From assembly GCF_026151205.1 (NCBI RefSeq), contig NC_087072.1, forward strand, positions 2,251,375-2,315,374: a DNA stretch of 64,000 nt. Reading direction: 5' to 3'. Position 1 is the stretch's first letter, and each line of letters starts with the position of its first letter. The translations under genes were made by a program, and so were the position numbers. This stretch comes from Bolinopsis microptera (taxonomy: Eukaryota; Ctenophora; Tentaculata; Lobata; Bolinopsidae). Shown here piece after piece: positions 44,372-57,358 of this stretch. The notes beneath the pieces are model-generated. The model saw only the letters and a list, made by a program, of their open reading frames with translations, did not search any database and was not told the DNA's origin.

Positions 44372-45383
44372 GAGCCGCCTCATCATGGAACCACTACCGG
44401 AATGAGAATTATCAGCCGAATGTTTTGCGAGTGGTGTGCATTTGAGAGGTACTGTTGAATGTGCATGAGGTGTCAAACTCGGGACACATGACAATATGAC
44501 ATTCAGCTTAATGTTTTTCTCTGCGAGACTGGTCATGTTTACATACTGGAGCTCGTTGAGGAGTCGTTGCTTCTCTTTCTTTCTGAAAATAGTTTGTTGA
44601 TAGTCTGATCTATATAATTACTTGCTCTCTGTTGTTGATTTGGTTGTCTAGTGACGGGGGAGACCCCCTGTGTTCAACTCCAGACACCGTTTAAACCATT
44701 ATACCTTCACACAATCACACGGTTACAGGTTTACAGTCTGTATTTGATTTTCCAAATAAACCCGCTAATGGATGGTGGGGGTTGTTGAGCTCTAATATAG
44801 CCATGTTCCTGGGTCCATATGGGGTATAATCTGCTCCACAAATGTGGGAGAATATGGGGCAGAGCTGGAATATTGGGGGCAATTTCAGTGATGTCAGCAT
44901 ATGGGATTATGTGACATTGTGGTGACATACAGTTTGTTACACTTAGAGTGTAACAACTTGCTTGCTATATGTAGTGGTTTTGAGTATTGTAAGTAGTATG
45001 TAAAAGTGAACTGTATTTCGTTGTGTACAAATATGGTTAAATTGTTTTGAGTACAATGTATTTATACAGAATAAGTAAATCTGATTGTGAACTATTTTCT
45101 GAGTGTATCATAAAATGACCGAGTCATAAAATGTTTCAATGATGAACATTATGAACTATATAGTAACTCCTACAAAAGACTGACACGGCTACAATATAGA
45201 GAGTATTGAGACCATTACATCATGATACGCTTGTAGTCGTGTAAGTGCTGTTTTGACTGTATATTAAACCATCTGGCTACCTATAAAACGTTTAACAATA
45301 CAGTTCAGACATTAGATACGCTCAATCCCCAACACTACATGAAGAGTCTTACTTTACACTAGTTATCAGCCGGTAACACATCT
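44372..45383. other. Noncoding stretch, nothing recognised
   Basis: No exon or repeat can be supported between the 30-bp and 54-bp arrays. Minus-strand frames at 44351-44928 are short and uninformative. Confidence 0.45.
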
Positions 45384-45547
45384 TGTTCCCTCTGTGACGT
45401 TTATCAAACCACACACTAGATATACTTTGATAAGTGATGTTCCCTCTGTGACGTTTATCAAACCACACACTAGATATACTTTGATAAGTGATGTTCCCTC
45501 TGTGACGTTTATCAAACCACACACTAGATATACTTTGATAAGTGATG
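45384..45547 (+). repeat. 54-bp tandem repeat, three copies
   Basis: TTCCCTCTGTGACG begins at 45386, 45440 and 45494. The 54-bp period is a multiple of three, so frames stay open across it on both strands, which explains the repetitive short frames here. It is not evidence of a protein. Confidence 0.95.
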
Positions 45548-47865
45548 AACAAGTTTGTAGTACATCTTTTAGTACAAGGTGTGTGTAATGGTTTTGTACT
45601 GTAAATTGATATCACCCTCCCGAGACGTGTGTAGAGTAACAAATTACAATGCTATCCTGGCTATGTGTGATATGCGCTGTTCTGCCAGTTAAAGTTCCCA
45701 CATTTTAAAATACAGACGCCTGTAATTCTGTGATTCTTTGAATAATACAGTAATTTTCGACCCGTGCAATGTGTATTGTTAGGTATGCAGCGGATGCTGT
45801 GAATTTCCTGAATTTATGGTCTCAATTTATTGTAATCGAATTTCCAGCTTTGAATATCGTTCACACGGATTTAGTGTCAGTGGCATAATACAGCAGTAAA
45901 ACTATAGTAATAATTGATATCACACACTGTAAATTGTATTTCCGTCATGAGATCATATACTAATTTGGGTATTGGTTAACTATTCCCAACTATCGCAACT
46001 GGATGATTTTGACGGAGCTCAAATACCTCTTACGGCGGCCATATTGCTTTATTGGTGGAAATCACATCTTTCAATTTGTAATCTCATTTTTACGGGTGAA
46101 TGTGTTTAACATAAGATCAATGACACCTTATGGTTAATGCTTCTAATGATTGGGTACTTACAAAATAATATGCTTCATAAGATTATATGGCAATTTATCA
46201 ACTGATCACTCGTGAAAATTTAATTTCCAAACCCAAAACTATGTTTGGATGGCGCGGACGCCAAATATGTTTGAGCTACAAAAACCATCAAGCATGCCTT
46301 ATTTTCTTTGCGCGCGGCGGCAACAAATTTACGCATGATTTCTTTAGTTTTTGTTGACACAACACTTCGAACAATAACAGATCAGCGATTTACGCCTTTA
46401 AATGTTATTGCTAAGCTCATTTGATTTTCAAAGGCAAGCCAACTTTTAAGAACCTCCTCATTTATATCCGGAATGGAAAATTGTATTGAGATCAATGTGC
46501 AAAATGCAGTTGCCATAATTGAATGTCTCATGATAAATTGAACTCAAAATCCTAACTCAGATCCTCGATATGCTATGTTTTGGCCCGATGGTCAAATCTT
46601 GCGGACTTCTAAGGAATACAGACGGTAAGCAATCATGTTATAAATGAAGTTTTCGTGAAAGCTCAAAGCTGGGGAAAGCTATTCTTTGTAGATGACATGA
46701 GCTGAGATCCGATTATTTTATCGTGCGATTTGCGAGAGCCAGATTCAAGGTCAGGATGAGGATGGTTTGCATTGACAAGAGTTTACTTCTGTTTGAGATA
46801 ACATACTGAACCTTCAGTCTTGGATTGTGGTCAACAAATTCTGTTTGAATATTAGTTTCGGCTTAATTTCGACAGACAGACACTCATCAGAACCAGACAT
46901 AATCACAATCACCAAAATGTTCATATAAAATCTTTTATCTTTGTGTCTGTATACTAAGATGAGCTAAAATACTGATCATAGATCTTTCACCTTTTTCAAG
47001 TTTGTTTTTACTTGGATATGAGTAGCTCCTGCTGATGAGTACAGATCTTGGAACAATGCCAGCAAGTACATGGTTTGTTAGGTTTTGTAAGAAAATCTCA
47101 GGGGTATTTTACATGTAAATTGTAACTGGGCATAAACGTAAGGTCTAATTCGGAGAACGTTGTTCAACTTTTAAAGTAGACCAAGAGCATTAAAATAGTC
47201 TGACCAATCCACTTAGTGCTGTAACATTTAGCTCAACGTTAATTCACGCAGATCCGTCTTATCTTACGTCTTCCTCCTACCCTCAGCCACCACGTAATAT
47301 AACAACATGTAATAACCCCGAAACAACATAGCCACAAACTCTCCACCTCTCACTTGGACCTGGTTCAGGACAGTAACATTACCTTAAACACCCCCCATTA
47401 AACAGGGAGCATCCTGGAGTGGCAGCTAGATGTCAGACGCTTCTTATCCACTTACCAACTCCACCACCCTCAATATTAAGTTTGTGTCCATACTGGAGCT
47501 CTCTGTATTGGAGCATCGTATGCGCTCTGTTCAGTGCTACTCTCAAAATTGTAAATCTTGTAAAAAAGTGCTCTTATATTGTTTTAGCTGGAACTTGTTG
47601 TATTACCTTATTTAGCCTTACAAGGAGTGTGAACTGGGGGTTGTCTACGATCAAGTACACGATGTACAAACTGTCAAAAGATGTTTAAAAGCTTTGAAGT
47701 GGTTCCGTCATTTCTCGAAAGATTTTTACTAAATGTTTCAGTCTGTAGAATTTAATGAAGCCTCGTATATGTGTCGCAGATTTTGAACTTTCGATAAAAA
47801 ACAACTATAAATTAGGTATAATCTATCAAGCGCTTATTTGTAAGATCCGAGCTCTACAACTTGGT
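45548..47865. other. Noncoding stretch, nothing firm
   Basis: No transposon or conserved exon is recognised. A frame from the ATG at 47430 (MSDASYPLTNSTT) reaches possible weak donors (GTAAAT, GTAAAA) in phase 1 near 47550-47565, but I do not count it as an exon. Confidence 0.45.
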
Positions 47866-48674
47866 AGCTTAGTAGCTTAGTATCTTAGTAGCTTAGTATT
47901 TAGTAGCCTAGTAACTTAGTTGTAACCCAAGATCCGAGCTGCTACCCTTACTGCTTCTTCACACTACTACCCCCAGAGTACTTAGTTGCTTAGTATCTTA
48001 GTTGCTTAGCATTTAGTAGCTTAGTAACTTAGTTGCTTAGTATCTTAGTTGCTTAGCATTTAGTAGCTTAGTAACTTAGTTGCTTAGTATCTTAGTAGCG
48101 TAGCATTTAGTAGCTTAGTAACTTAGTTGCTTAGTATCTTAGTAGCTTAGCATTTAGTAGCTTAGTAACTTAGTTGCTTAGTATCTTAGTTGCTTAGCAT
48201 TTAGTAGCTTAGTAACTTAGTTGCTTAGTATCTTAGTTGCTTAGCATTTAGTAGCTTAGTAACTTAGTTGCTTAGTATCTTAGTAGCGTAGCATTTAGTA
48301 GCTTAGTAACTTAGTTGCTTAGTATCTTAGTAGCTTAGCATTTAGTAGCTTAGTAACTTAGTTGCTTAGTATCTTAGTTGCTTAGCATTTAGTAGCTTAG
48401 TAACTTAGTTGCTTAGTATCTTAGTAGCGTAGCATTTAGTAGCTTAGTAACTTAGTTGCTTAGTATCTTAGTTGCTTAGCATTTAGTAGCTTAGTAGCTT
48501 AGTAGCTTAGTAACTTAGTAGCTTAGCATTTAGTAGCTTAGTAACTTAGTTGCTTAGTATCTTAGTAGCTTAGCATTTAGTAGCTTAGTAACTTAGTAGC
48601 TTAGCATTTAGTAGCTTAGTAACTTAGCATTTAGTATCTTAGTAGCTTAGCATTTAGTAGCTTAGTAACTTAGT
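47866..48674 (+). repeat. 47-bp higher-order satellite of TAGTNNCT octamers
   Basis: The main unit of 47 bases is five octamers of the form TAGTNNCT (TAGTAGCT, TAGTAACT, TAGTTGCT, TAGTATCT, TAGTTGCT) plus a heptamer TAGCATT. It repeats through most of the interval with some short units near the right end. A non-repeat segment GTTGTAACCCAAGATCCGAG... interrupts it at about 47929-47978, and a near-identical copy follows the array at 48671-48720. Confidence 0.9.
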
Positions 48675-48731
48675 TGTAACCCAAGATCGGAGCTGCTACC
48701 CTTACTGCTTCTTCACACTACCTCCAGAGTT

Positions 48732-48841
48732 ACATGTTACTATTCCTCGTATTCCGGCTCTCTTATTGGGTGAAACCTGTCAGGTGACATGTTACTATTC
48801 CTCGTATTCCGGCTCTCTTATTGGGTGAAACCTGTCAGGTG
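48732..48841 (+). repeat. Exact 55-bp tandem duplication
   Basis: ACATGTTACTATTCCTCGTA... to ...CCTGTCAGGTG occurs twice in a row (48732-48786 and 48787-48841). Each copy holds an ATTGG motif, so the duplication also doubles a possible CCAAT box of the promoter that follows. Confidence 0.95.
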
Positions 48842-48889
48842 TCAGCTCTCCCTGGTTCTGATTGGGTGAAGATAAGGCGTGTATTTATA
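48775..48889 (+). promoter_or_regulatory. Putative promoter for first exon 1a
   Basis: Three inverted CCAAT boxes (ATTGG at 48775, 48820 and 48861) are followed by a TATA-like TATTTATA at 48882-48889. The exon 1a ATG lies 237 bases downstream. Motif presence only. Confidence 0.45.
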
Positions 48890-49125
48890 GTGATATACAC
48901 TCCGTACTGTACACAGCAGTGTACGCACAGTACATGTATATCATCATTGTAGGTCACACAACTGTATTTGTCATCGGGGTTTGTTTTAAAATACTCGTCT
49001 GCTCAAGGTTTGATTTTTCTGCACGTGCCCGATTCTTGACGCTCCCTGCAGTATCAGTTACGTTATTTTCCCTCTTGATAACGATGTAGATTAGTTGTTT
49101 GTGACGGTGTTTCTAGACGGGAGTG

Positions 49126-49204
49126 ATGTCGATGTTCGGCGCGGTCGAGGAGGCCATGTTCGACACCATGGTCGACAAACTCAACAGAAAAGTCAGACGA
49201 ATCT
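49126..49204 (+). CDS. Spectraplakin-like gene, alternative first exon 1a
   Basis: The ATG at 49126 is preceded by an in-frame TAG (TTC TAG ACG GGA GTG ATG). The exon encodes MSMFGAVEEAMFDTMVDKLN and a basic end (RKVRRI), and is followed by a perfect donor GTAAGT at 49205. It ends in phase 1, which fits the common exon at 60221, where the split codon would become TAT. The local GC content is higher than the flanks. In vertebrates plectin, MACF1 and dystonin use several first exons that direct the protein to different places. I infer the same role here from position, phase and splice site. No conserved N-terminal motif is seen. Confidence 0.6.
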
Positions 49205-50073
49205 GTAAGTAAAACCATTACAGCCGACAAGCCGAGATTGGCTTTTTTCCATATGATTTGTCGTGATTAAAACTTTGTTCTTCGAGTTGCTTGTATTGAT
49301 GGTTATTGATTCGTTGGTTTGAAGCATTGACTGACTCATATGGGAATAGTAGCTCTCGGATATAAAATTCCCCGAATTTGGTGTACAGATTTTTGTGACT
49401 TTGAATGTGCTAATATGCATCGTACTGTCGAAAATGCAAATTTTCATAAACAGAAAAGTTGGCTGTCGAACCTGTGAAACATCATGATGTTCTAGAATGA
49501 AAGGAAGATCCGGAAGTTTTGTTTAAAAACGAGTTGTTTAATTCCAAATATAGTCAGTCACATGGCCTGCATGTCTACTCGAGAACACCTCTACTCGATC
49601 ACTCATTACTACACAACTACTTAATGTGTACCTGGTTACTTGTTTTCTGTGGGGGATTTACCTCCATCTTATTTCCTGCACCACCGTTTACCGTCCTGAC
49701 AACATGAAGTTAGCTAAAGGTAGCCTCCCTCAAGTGTTTGATACTCGTTACTTTCTGGAAGACATTCTGAGAAGTTCAGCTTCCTCGAGGTTGTTGTATT
49801 ACCAGAAATCTTGATAAATCATGTATTTATTATCTTAGTCCTGCTTTTAAGAAAATTTCGCGCCTCTTTTATTAGAAATGAGAATTGCATTAGATCGAGC
49901 CTTAAAAGGATCGAGGATTTGATGCATAACAGTAATATGTCCATTTTGAATTGATTTTCAAGCATAGCATTAAAGATCCTTGATGTTAATGTTATTGCGC
50001 ATTTAGCGTTAACTTGAAGATGTGATATCTCTATTGAAGTTTATTGTATGTTGTACATGCCATGAAATCTCAA
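49205..50073. other. Intron or spacer between first exons
   Basis: No exon or repeat is recognised. Plus-strand frames at 49519-49814 lack any domain. Confidence 0.5.
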
Positions 50074-50146
50074 CCAATCACAGAACGAAATTGAAGATAA
50101 TTAGCCAATCAGCAGCCGAAGAGGTGTCACGTGGGTTGGAGCCAAT
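50074..50146 (+). promoter_or_regulatory. Putative promoter for first exon 1b
   Basis: CCAAT boxes at 50074, 50105 and 50142 and an E-box CACGTG at 50128-50133 lie within 73 bases, about 600 bases before the exon 1b ATG. No TATA box is obvious. Confidence 0.4.
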
Positions 50147-50761
50147 GTGCTTTGAAATCTTGCGACTTACAAAGCAGTAGAGTAGTAGTACTGTAGAAAT
50201 TTCTAATCAGCGTTATAACGCTCTCTCGTGTGTGTGGTAGTGGTAGTGGCTTCCAGGTGGTGTTCATATCTCCTACGAGCAGCAACTGTCTTATTCTCAG
50301 GCCTGTTTCGTGGCTTGTGCCTAGTTTGTCTTTGAGTGCCCTCTCTCTCTTTCCTGTATCTGATCTGATGGCTGGATTTGTTGTGATATGTTGGGTTGGT
50401 TTTTGGACGTTTTCCTATTTTAACTTTGCACGCTGTACGGGCATATTTTCACTGATATATCTGTCGTCTAATGTGATACTAATTAATTTATTGATATGTA
50501 TCACATCCCATGACCCATCACGTATTGTAAATCGACTAAATGTATGTTGAATATTTGGCATACTCCAACTATTGAACCAGGCTGGTAATTTGATCTGGGG
50601 ATCTCGTATTTAACATTGGATTTTGAGTACTGTCTCAAAAGCGCCCGCAAATAATGTATGTTGCCATGTTCGACCTTGCTTTAAGTTTTGTTGAAATTAA
50701 AGAATGGTGCCCTCCCGTCAGTAAACTGAGACATGGCCTGAACCGGTTCTCGTCCGTTGCC

Positions 50762-50858
50762 ATGGCGACCACCTCTCACCAAGAGGGCACCCCAAAGCTG
50801 GAGGATGTCGCAGATCAAGTCTCCAAGATCGGACAGTGGAAACTGAAGATAGTTCGAG
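50762..50858 (+). CDS. Spectraplakin-like gene, alternative first exon 1b
   Basis: The ATG at 50762 has a strong initiation context (GTTGCCATGG). The exon encodes MATTSHQEGTPKLEDVADQV followed by SKIGQWKLKIVR and ends at the donor GTGAGT (50859) in phase 1. The split codon joins the exon at 60221 as GAT. The frame is open upstream to a Met at 50654, so a longer N terminus is possible. I prefer 50762 for its context. The hydrophilic, mixed-charge sequence and the clean donor support a real exon. As with 1a, a separate promoter is likely, and the product would differ only in its N terminus. Confidence 0.65.
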
Positions 50859-53800
50859 GTGAGTGGGTCAGAGAGAGGTTGTACTTGAGGCACTATTTAG
50901 TATTTATGTAACAAATTTAGATACTTAATCATGTTAATAGTTTCAGATTAGTTTCAAAAGATTAATTATATTACTTCTGAGATCTGGCCAGAAAGTAATT
51001 AAAACTTCGCAAGCAAAAATCAATTTAAAAGCCTTTTGTAAGAGAGAGTGTAGCATGTTGTGTATTGGTAATGAAATCGTGCTGTTTATACTTCACATGT
51101 CAGTCTTAATGTTTCTCAACACTCAGCTCATGTTATTCACGAGAATAAGATCGTGGATATTCTCACATTTTCACTCTAGATGCTCACTGTGGGGCAGTGT
51201 GTAGTTTGTAACGTGTCAACTGTGTTGTCTCAACGTTTCACTCTCGTATCTTAAGAATGTGTTCCAGGGACAAAAGGATTTTGCGGTTATTTTGGCCAAA
51301 AATCGCGATACCGCGAATTACATTTCGCGTTATACTAAACTATACATAACATTTGTCGCAAATAATAAATGGGAAAAATCGTGATTCCTTACATGCCGCG
51401 ATTTCCTTTTGTCCCTGTTTCACTCTCGTGTTCTGATGTCGTTTATTGGTCGTGTTCTTGAAATTCGTAATTGATTATCCGATCAATGGATCAGTTTTTC
51501 AGCGAAAATGTGAAACTTAGAAAATGTTTTAATAATCAGCAAAAGATTTACATTGTGATCGACAGATTGAGTTTTTTTGGTTAGTGGTTGCAAACTCATG
51601 TATCAAAGAATTATCAACGAGATGACGGACACATAACCAACCATTGCAGCTTGAAGGTCGAACTTTATAAGAAGCGCTGAATGCATATTTTGTAAGGATC
51701 TAGGTTCATTCTTTCAGTTGGGTTTGGTCTGATGTAGAGTAAATAGTTCTACAAACACCAGCTCATGCTTGAGTTGTTCCAATTATCTACTGTTTAATTG
51801 TGCAACTTTCGATGATCGTTCTCATCAAAAATCATTTTACTTTTGGTCAAATGATTCCCTAATTAATGTCGAGTCCACGTCTTCCCCATTCGTCTGGTAG
51901 CGAACATTTCGTCTTATGTTCAGTTTGTATTGTCTTGAATTGAGTATGCAAAATATTTTTCACACCAAAATGCACTCTGAAACTGCGAGTATGGAACCTT
52001 AATACAGGATGTAAATTCACTATCTCATTCACACGTGAACCAGGTTTTTGTTGCCTAAGCAGGCAAGAAAGAGATAACGACTTATGTGAGTTAGTGTGGG
52101 CTGTATTCGGCGTGTCTTCATCCGCTACACTTTGTTAAATGTCAAACACAAGATAATATTGTGAAAAGCACAGGTTTTTCACAGAAATGTGAAATTGGTT
52201 ACATCATTAAACATTATGCTGGTTCACACCACGTGGAAGTTAACACACTGTTAACTTTACTACGTGATAATTGAAGTGAGCAGAGGTATCCGTATATGTT
52301 CCGGAGCTGATCAATATTTTAAATGCCATATAAGGAATAATTACAGATCAATGTACCATCTGTGTTGGATATAAGCTACAGCTGGGCGCTGGCCCCTGCC
52401 AACTTAAATGTATAAATGATAATTATAAACATGGTACTTTTGTATTCTTCTTGACTCTTTTTAGCTACTTTGTATTCTCAGACGACTGACAGTGGTCACT
52501 GGACAACTTTGTTACTATACAAAATTCAAAGTTTCATTTGTTATTTTTTATCAAATACTAGGCTATACTATCTACTAGGCTATACTATCCATGATCGGTC
52601 TTTATCCAGATAAACAGATCATAACAATCGATGTTTTATTTAGATGAAACTGGTATTTTCTTAATGAAGGGGAAAGCCAAAATATTCACAAAATTTCACA
52701 AGAATTAATTAACGACTTTCATCACTGTTTATCTGTTATCAGTAAACTTGGTGCACCACCACTTCCTTTCTCCAGAACACAGTACATTATCCTGATAACC
52801 GTAGTTTAGTATTCCCGTCAGTAGTAGAGCACCAATTTCCTTCTCCTGAGTAAGTAAGCAAATTATTGACCCGCCCTACAATATTTTCAATTAAGATGTA
52901 AACCATTTAGTTCCAAGGCCAGTGTTTTACCCGATCTGGGTAAAATAAAATTGGCCCAATTTTACGGCTCTCTCTTTCTCGATTTCACTCGATCATTTGA
53001 GTTAAAAAATCATAAACCGTTTAACATTTTTTCAGCCGAATAATCGGGTAGCTGCAGTCCTAATTGATACTGTAACTTAGCTTTGTCATGCAGGGCGAGG
53101 AATGCAGGGCGAGGAACGTGCAGGGCCAGGAACGTTTTTTCCAGCCTTTAGTGAGTTAGTGTTCCGTGTTTTTGGTTGAGCGTATGCTATCCTCACTATT
53201 TCTATACGGGTATCAATAACCTGGAGCTAAATTAATATTTCATGGAACAAGTTGACCCAATAAACAATCTTCTCAAAACAGTTTCCCAACTTCTTTACAA
53301 GATTAATTGTCTTTGTAACTATGACACCCAATAGACAGTTTTTGGGTTTTCCAAATAGTTTCTGATTATTCTGATTTGCGACAAATGATATTGCACTGTT
53401 AGGATAAACGACGTTTCAAAGTAACAACTTCTTATTCATGCTGACAAAATTGGTAAATATGTGAGAAAACTGTCTCATAAAATTTATTAAACAAAAATGG
53501 CTAAACGACAACAAATTGTTCAAATACTCGACTAAAATTTGACACCCAAGTTGAACCACGATTAACTGTGTACCCCACTTTACCTGGGCAGTGTGTTTTC
53601 CCTCCAAAACAACTCCGGTAAATCGTGGTTTACTTTCAGTTATAATTGTCATCAAATTAAAACACTTAACTGTCTTTATCTTTTTCGTGATCTGATTTTT
53701 TATGCTGGAAACCAGAGGATGATTCGATTTTATTTCAACGAAACAGAATCGCCTCGAATATTATCACTAACTTTTCACTTTGATTAGCGCAGTCAGGTAG

Positions 53801-54124
53801 CGATTAAGATAAATGAGAGATAAGGACATTTTACCAGTTACCACACAGAAATACGACCATATAAGCTTTTGTTTGAGCGCCTGCCTGTATTGTATACTAT
53901 GTGCTACAACAATACCCTTAAATTGCACCCTTTTGTGCTGTTTCGTTTTCGTCAGATAAATCTTTTAATTGTTTCAAAACTTACTGTGATTAACAAACTT
54001 ACCATCATTATGACCAGACCGCTGATATATCGAGTTCAGCACATCTTTATTATCACGCTTTATCAGCTATTTTATTCCTCATTATACTCCAAAATTCACA
54101 AATGTCCTCGTAAGATTTTTTTCT
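50859..54124. other. Intron, no exon recognised
   Basis: This is AT-rich DNA with no recognisable exon. A small GC-rich repeat of GCAGGGCGAGGAACG-like units lies at about 53091-53132. Frames at 53416-54135 have no domain. Confidence 0.5.
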
Positions 54125-54486
54125 ATGATGTGTAAATTTAGAAATTCATATATGTTGTACCTTTTTCGCAGTGATAACAACTCACCTGCACAGCTTGCAT
54201 TACACTTTGTAGTAGAGAGTCAGAGTACTAAAAAGGGTAGAGTAGGCAGACACCAGTCGAACTTGCTTAGGACTATTAAATTTGATTTAGGTAGTAGGAA
54301 CATTCCATTTGTAAATGCAGACGATTTGTACAATTTAAGACTTTTAGCCTCTGATAGAGCGGGATGGAAGATATTGTTATAGCTTGTGTATCAGTATTTC
54401 TTTTTTTTCTGGCTACTTATCAGATCTTTAAGATGTTCATTTATGTTCTATTTTTGATTTGAATAAAGTTATATAATATAATAATG
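54125..54486 (+). mobile_element. Probable 3' remnant of a LINE (C-terminal tail)
   Basis: The frame ending at 54382 encodes PAQLALHFV, a basic KKGRVGRHQSNLL segment and LRLLASDRAGWK. This pattern (GR-x-R...L-x-x-DR-x-x-W) is common at the C terminus of LINE ORF2 proteins. After the stop come AATAAA at 54462-54467 and an AT-rich microsatellite end at about 54486. No reverse transcriptase core remains. Confidence 0.45.
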
Positions 54487-55587
54487 TACCTTTTTCAAAT
54501 TCTTTTTGTAATTCTTTTTGTTGCAATTCTCTCTGATGCAATTGTCTTTGTGGCAATTATTTCAGAGACTTAAAAAATAATTAAGCATTGCCGCCATTTC
54601 GTTTTTAAGTTTATTTCCTCATTTTACCTCCACTATCCCACACAACTAGTAACTACACTCCACTCCAGTAAAATACACGTGCTTCACTCTAACTTTATAC
54701 AATACAATATACTGATGAACATGTTCTAAATTAGTGAAGCCTGGGACCAGCAGTATAAGTACTAGTGCAGGTTGATATTGAGAGAGGAGAAGGGGGGGGG
54801 GGGGGGGGGGCAGACCGGAAAAGAAGTCGTTTAACTGGCAATTATTGCATTACTTGATACAACCTATACTACCGGTCAGTATCTAAATATTGCATGTAGT
54901 TGTACTCTCTTTTTTTGGCCCGGGACTCGTTATATAGGATATGTTTATATCTCTGAGCGATCAATCGGGAGTTCCACTATTTACACTGTAGTTAACCTGT
55001 ACCTTGTGGTCGTGGTATAGCTGATTCGTGTATTTCAGGTTTTGTAACAGGACCTAAGGTTTGAGATAAGGACTGTAAATTTGACTGGCCGATGTTTAAT
55101 ACACGTTCTACCTTTACAACACCAGTTCATAACATTAACTTCCGTTCTGTGAAATACGTTCCATCCTTGTGTTCCTTTTCTCTCTTGGTTTTGCTAATCT
55201 ACTCAAGCTGTGCATAGCCGGAATGACTAGTTATCGGACCCGCAGCTAATAGCTATTCCGTTTCACCGGAATGACTCGTACTACATTCCGGTAATGCTTG
55301 CAGTAAGAATATTCCTAAGTTGAGTAAGTTTCTGAGAAAGGTATCTGGTATAGGTTGTGCAGGAGGAGGAGGAAGCTGCAAGTTTAGTTGGCTGGCTTAC
55401 TGCCACTGTTCCTTCTCCTCAGCTCCGTAATCAGTGTGATAATGTACTTCTTACCGTTTGGTGAACCAGTACATATTGTATCAGTATTATAGTCTATCAC
55501 CATTGTATTAGTATATTATGTACCTTTATTTTTGTATAATTATGTCTATCATTACATATTGTATGACATTTTATCAATAATTATTAT

Positions 55588-55863
55588 TATATGCCCATTG
55601 TGTCTATTGTTGATATCCCATTCATTCAGCTTGTAGTTTTGCCCTGTTCGCAATTGACCTCACCACGTTAAGTCAACCTTGACTGACTCTCAATCTGGTC
55701 CTCTATACGCATCATTATATGCCCATTATACGCACCATTGTTTCTATTGTTGATTGCCCAGTAAGCCCATCCATTCTGCTTTGCCCTGTTCGTAATAGAA
55801 TATCTCGCCACGTTAAGTCAACCTTGACTGACTCTCAATTTGGCCCTCTGGCCTCTCTACGCA
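55588..55863 (+). repeat. Direct duplication of about 130 bp
   Basis: Both copies carry ATGCCCATT, TCTATTGTTGAT, GCCCTGTTCG and the strong match CACGTTAAGTCAACCTTGAC followed by TGACTCTCAAT. They differ by small insertions, so the duplication is not recent. Confidence 0.8.
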
Positions 55864-57358
55864 CTATTTACGTTATGTATTCTCGTTAATTTGTAACCAC
55901 ATATTTTTACTGGCTTTTAAATTTGTAGGACAGGACACTACTCATTTACGCTGCTTGTTTTAACCGAAAGATGCTTGTGTGGCTTAAGCTTTAAGAGCAG
56001 ATGCTATTAGATGCTTCTTTAATCTGCATGAATATCATGAATGTCATGCTCTATTCTTTTACAATTTTATGATGCAGTAGAAATATTTTAAGTTCTCAAA
56101 TTTAAACGATTCTCGGGAATTCAAGCAATAGCCTCACCTATATTCCGTAAAATATGTATCATGTATTGTACATGTATTGGAGTAAGAAAATATTGGTGAT
56201 AGGGCGTTTGTAACAACAAGAACAGATTAGACGTACTCAGGCCATCATACTTGTTCTACTAGATCTATTGTAATCTTTCCAGCATCTTATTTATATTTGT
56301 GATATCGTGGAATTGGGTATTGGAGTTGGATTAATGTCGTTATGGATGAGAAGAAAAAAACAATGCATTTTTAATAATTTGATAAAAATGAAACAAGATG
56401 CTTGAATTAAAGCGTGAAATTAAAGCTGACGGAAGTATTATGTTCAGAATAATCAGTATTTCACAGTATATAAATATGTACTATATATATAAATATATAA
56501 ACGTATACGTATTAAACTTGATTCTTCACCTTCTTGCTTTGACTGGTGATGGTGAAGCTCGTTTCATAACACCGGGCCGTGACTATTTACTTGTAAAGCG
56601 AGTGAAATCACTCCAGTCCTTATAAGTTCAAGGAAACTTGCAAGGAAACTTGCAGTTTGATAAGCATGGTAAAGCTTGTACTCGATAGTATTTATGCACT
56701 TCGTGGCTTGGAACAGTCTTCGCTCCGACCTCCTAGTCAAGTCGAGGAGTAGTCAAGGAGTTTATCTTTTGTTTACTACGAGGCTACTGCGCCTATTGTT
56801 TTACTTGCATATCCCTGCTTTGTTTTCATCTAAAAAGCTCCCTTTGCGGCGCAATGAAGGCTATGATAAGCGTTATGATGCTAAGATGATTACTGTGGTT
56901 CATTGTCAGTTCATAACCACAACTATGCTCATTTCTCACTGAGCATGCAACTACTATGCCGACTACAAATCACAGCAAATCACAGCTATAAGAACATGTA
57001 GCAGGGATCACTGTTACAAGAATGCACGTTCCTACACTTGCTATGAAGATTTAGAGTGAGATGTGTCAGGACGTTTAATTTGTCTCTTAACCTTCAAATG
57101 ATACGCTGGTAATTCAAATAACCGTCCCTGCTAATCCTCATATTTAATCTTCACGGCGTGAACTAGGAATTTATCACATTGCACAGTCCTTATAAACTTC
57201 TGATCTGCATGAATTCGTCATTTAATCGAGCTGGCACTTCAGCCGCGGTCCATTTAATAAGAAGCGAGGTGGGTAATAAACATGGTGCTGTTAGGTCCAG
57301 TCTTGCCATGTGCACTCTATGTAGTTGTACTCATGTATTCTGCGAGGAGCTCAGTTTA

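Noticed and set aside
45349-45642. Open frame with an 18-residue internal repeat
   Set aside because: The 54-bp DNA repeat is a multiple of three and keeps frames open on both strands. There is no sign of selection for a protein.
47430-47565. A fifth possible first exon (MSDASYPL...) in phase 1
   Set aside because: Two weak alternative donors (GTAAAT, GTAAAA), no promoter-like area and poor composition. The phase match alone is a one-in-three event.
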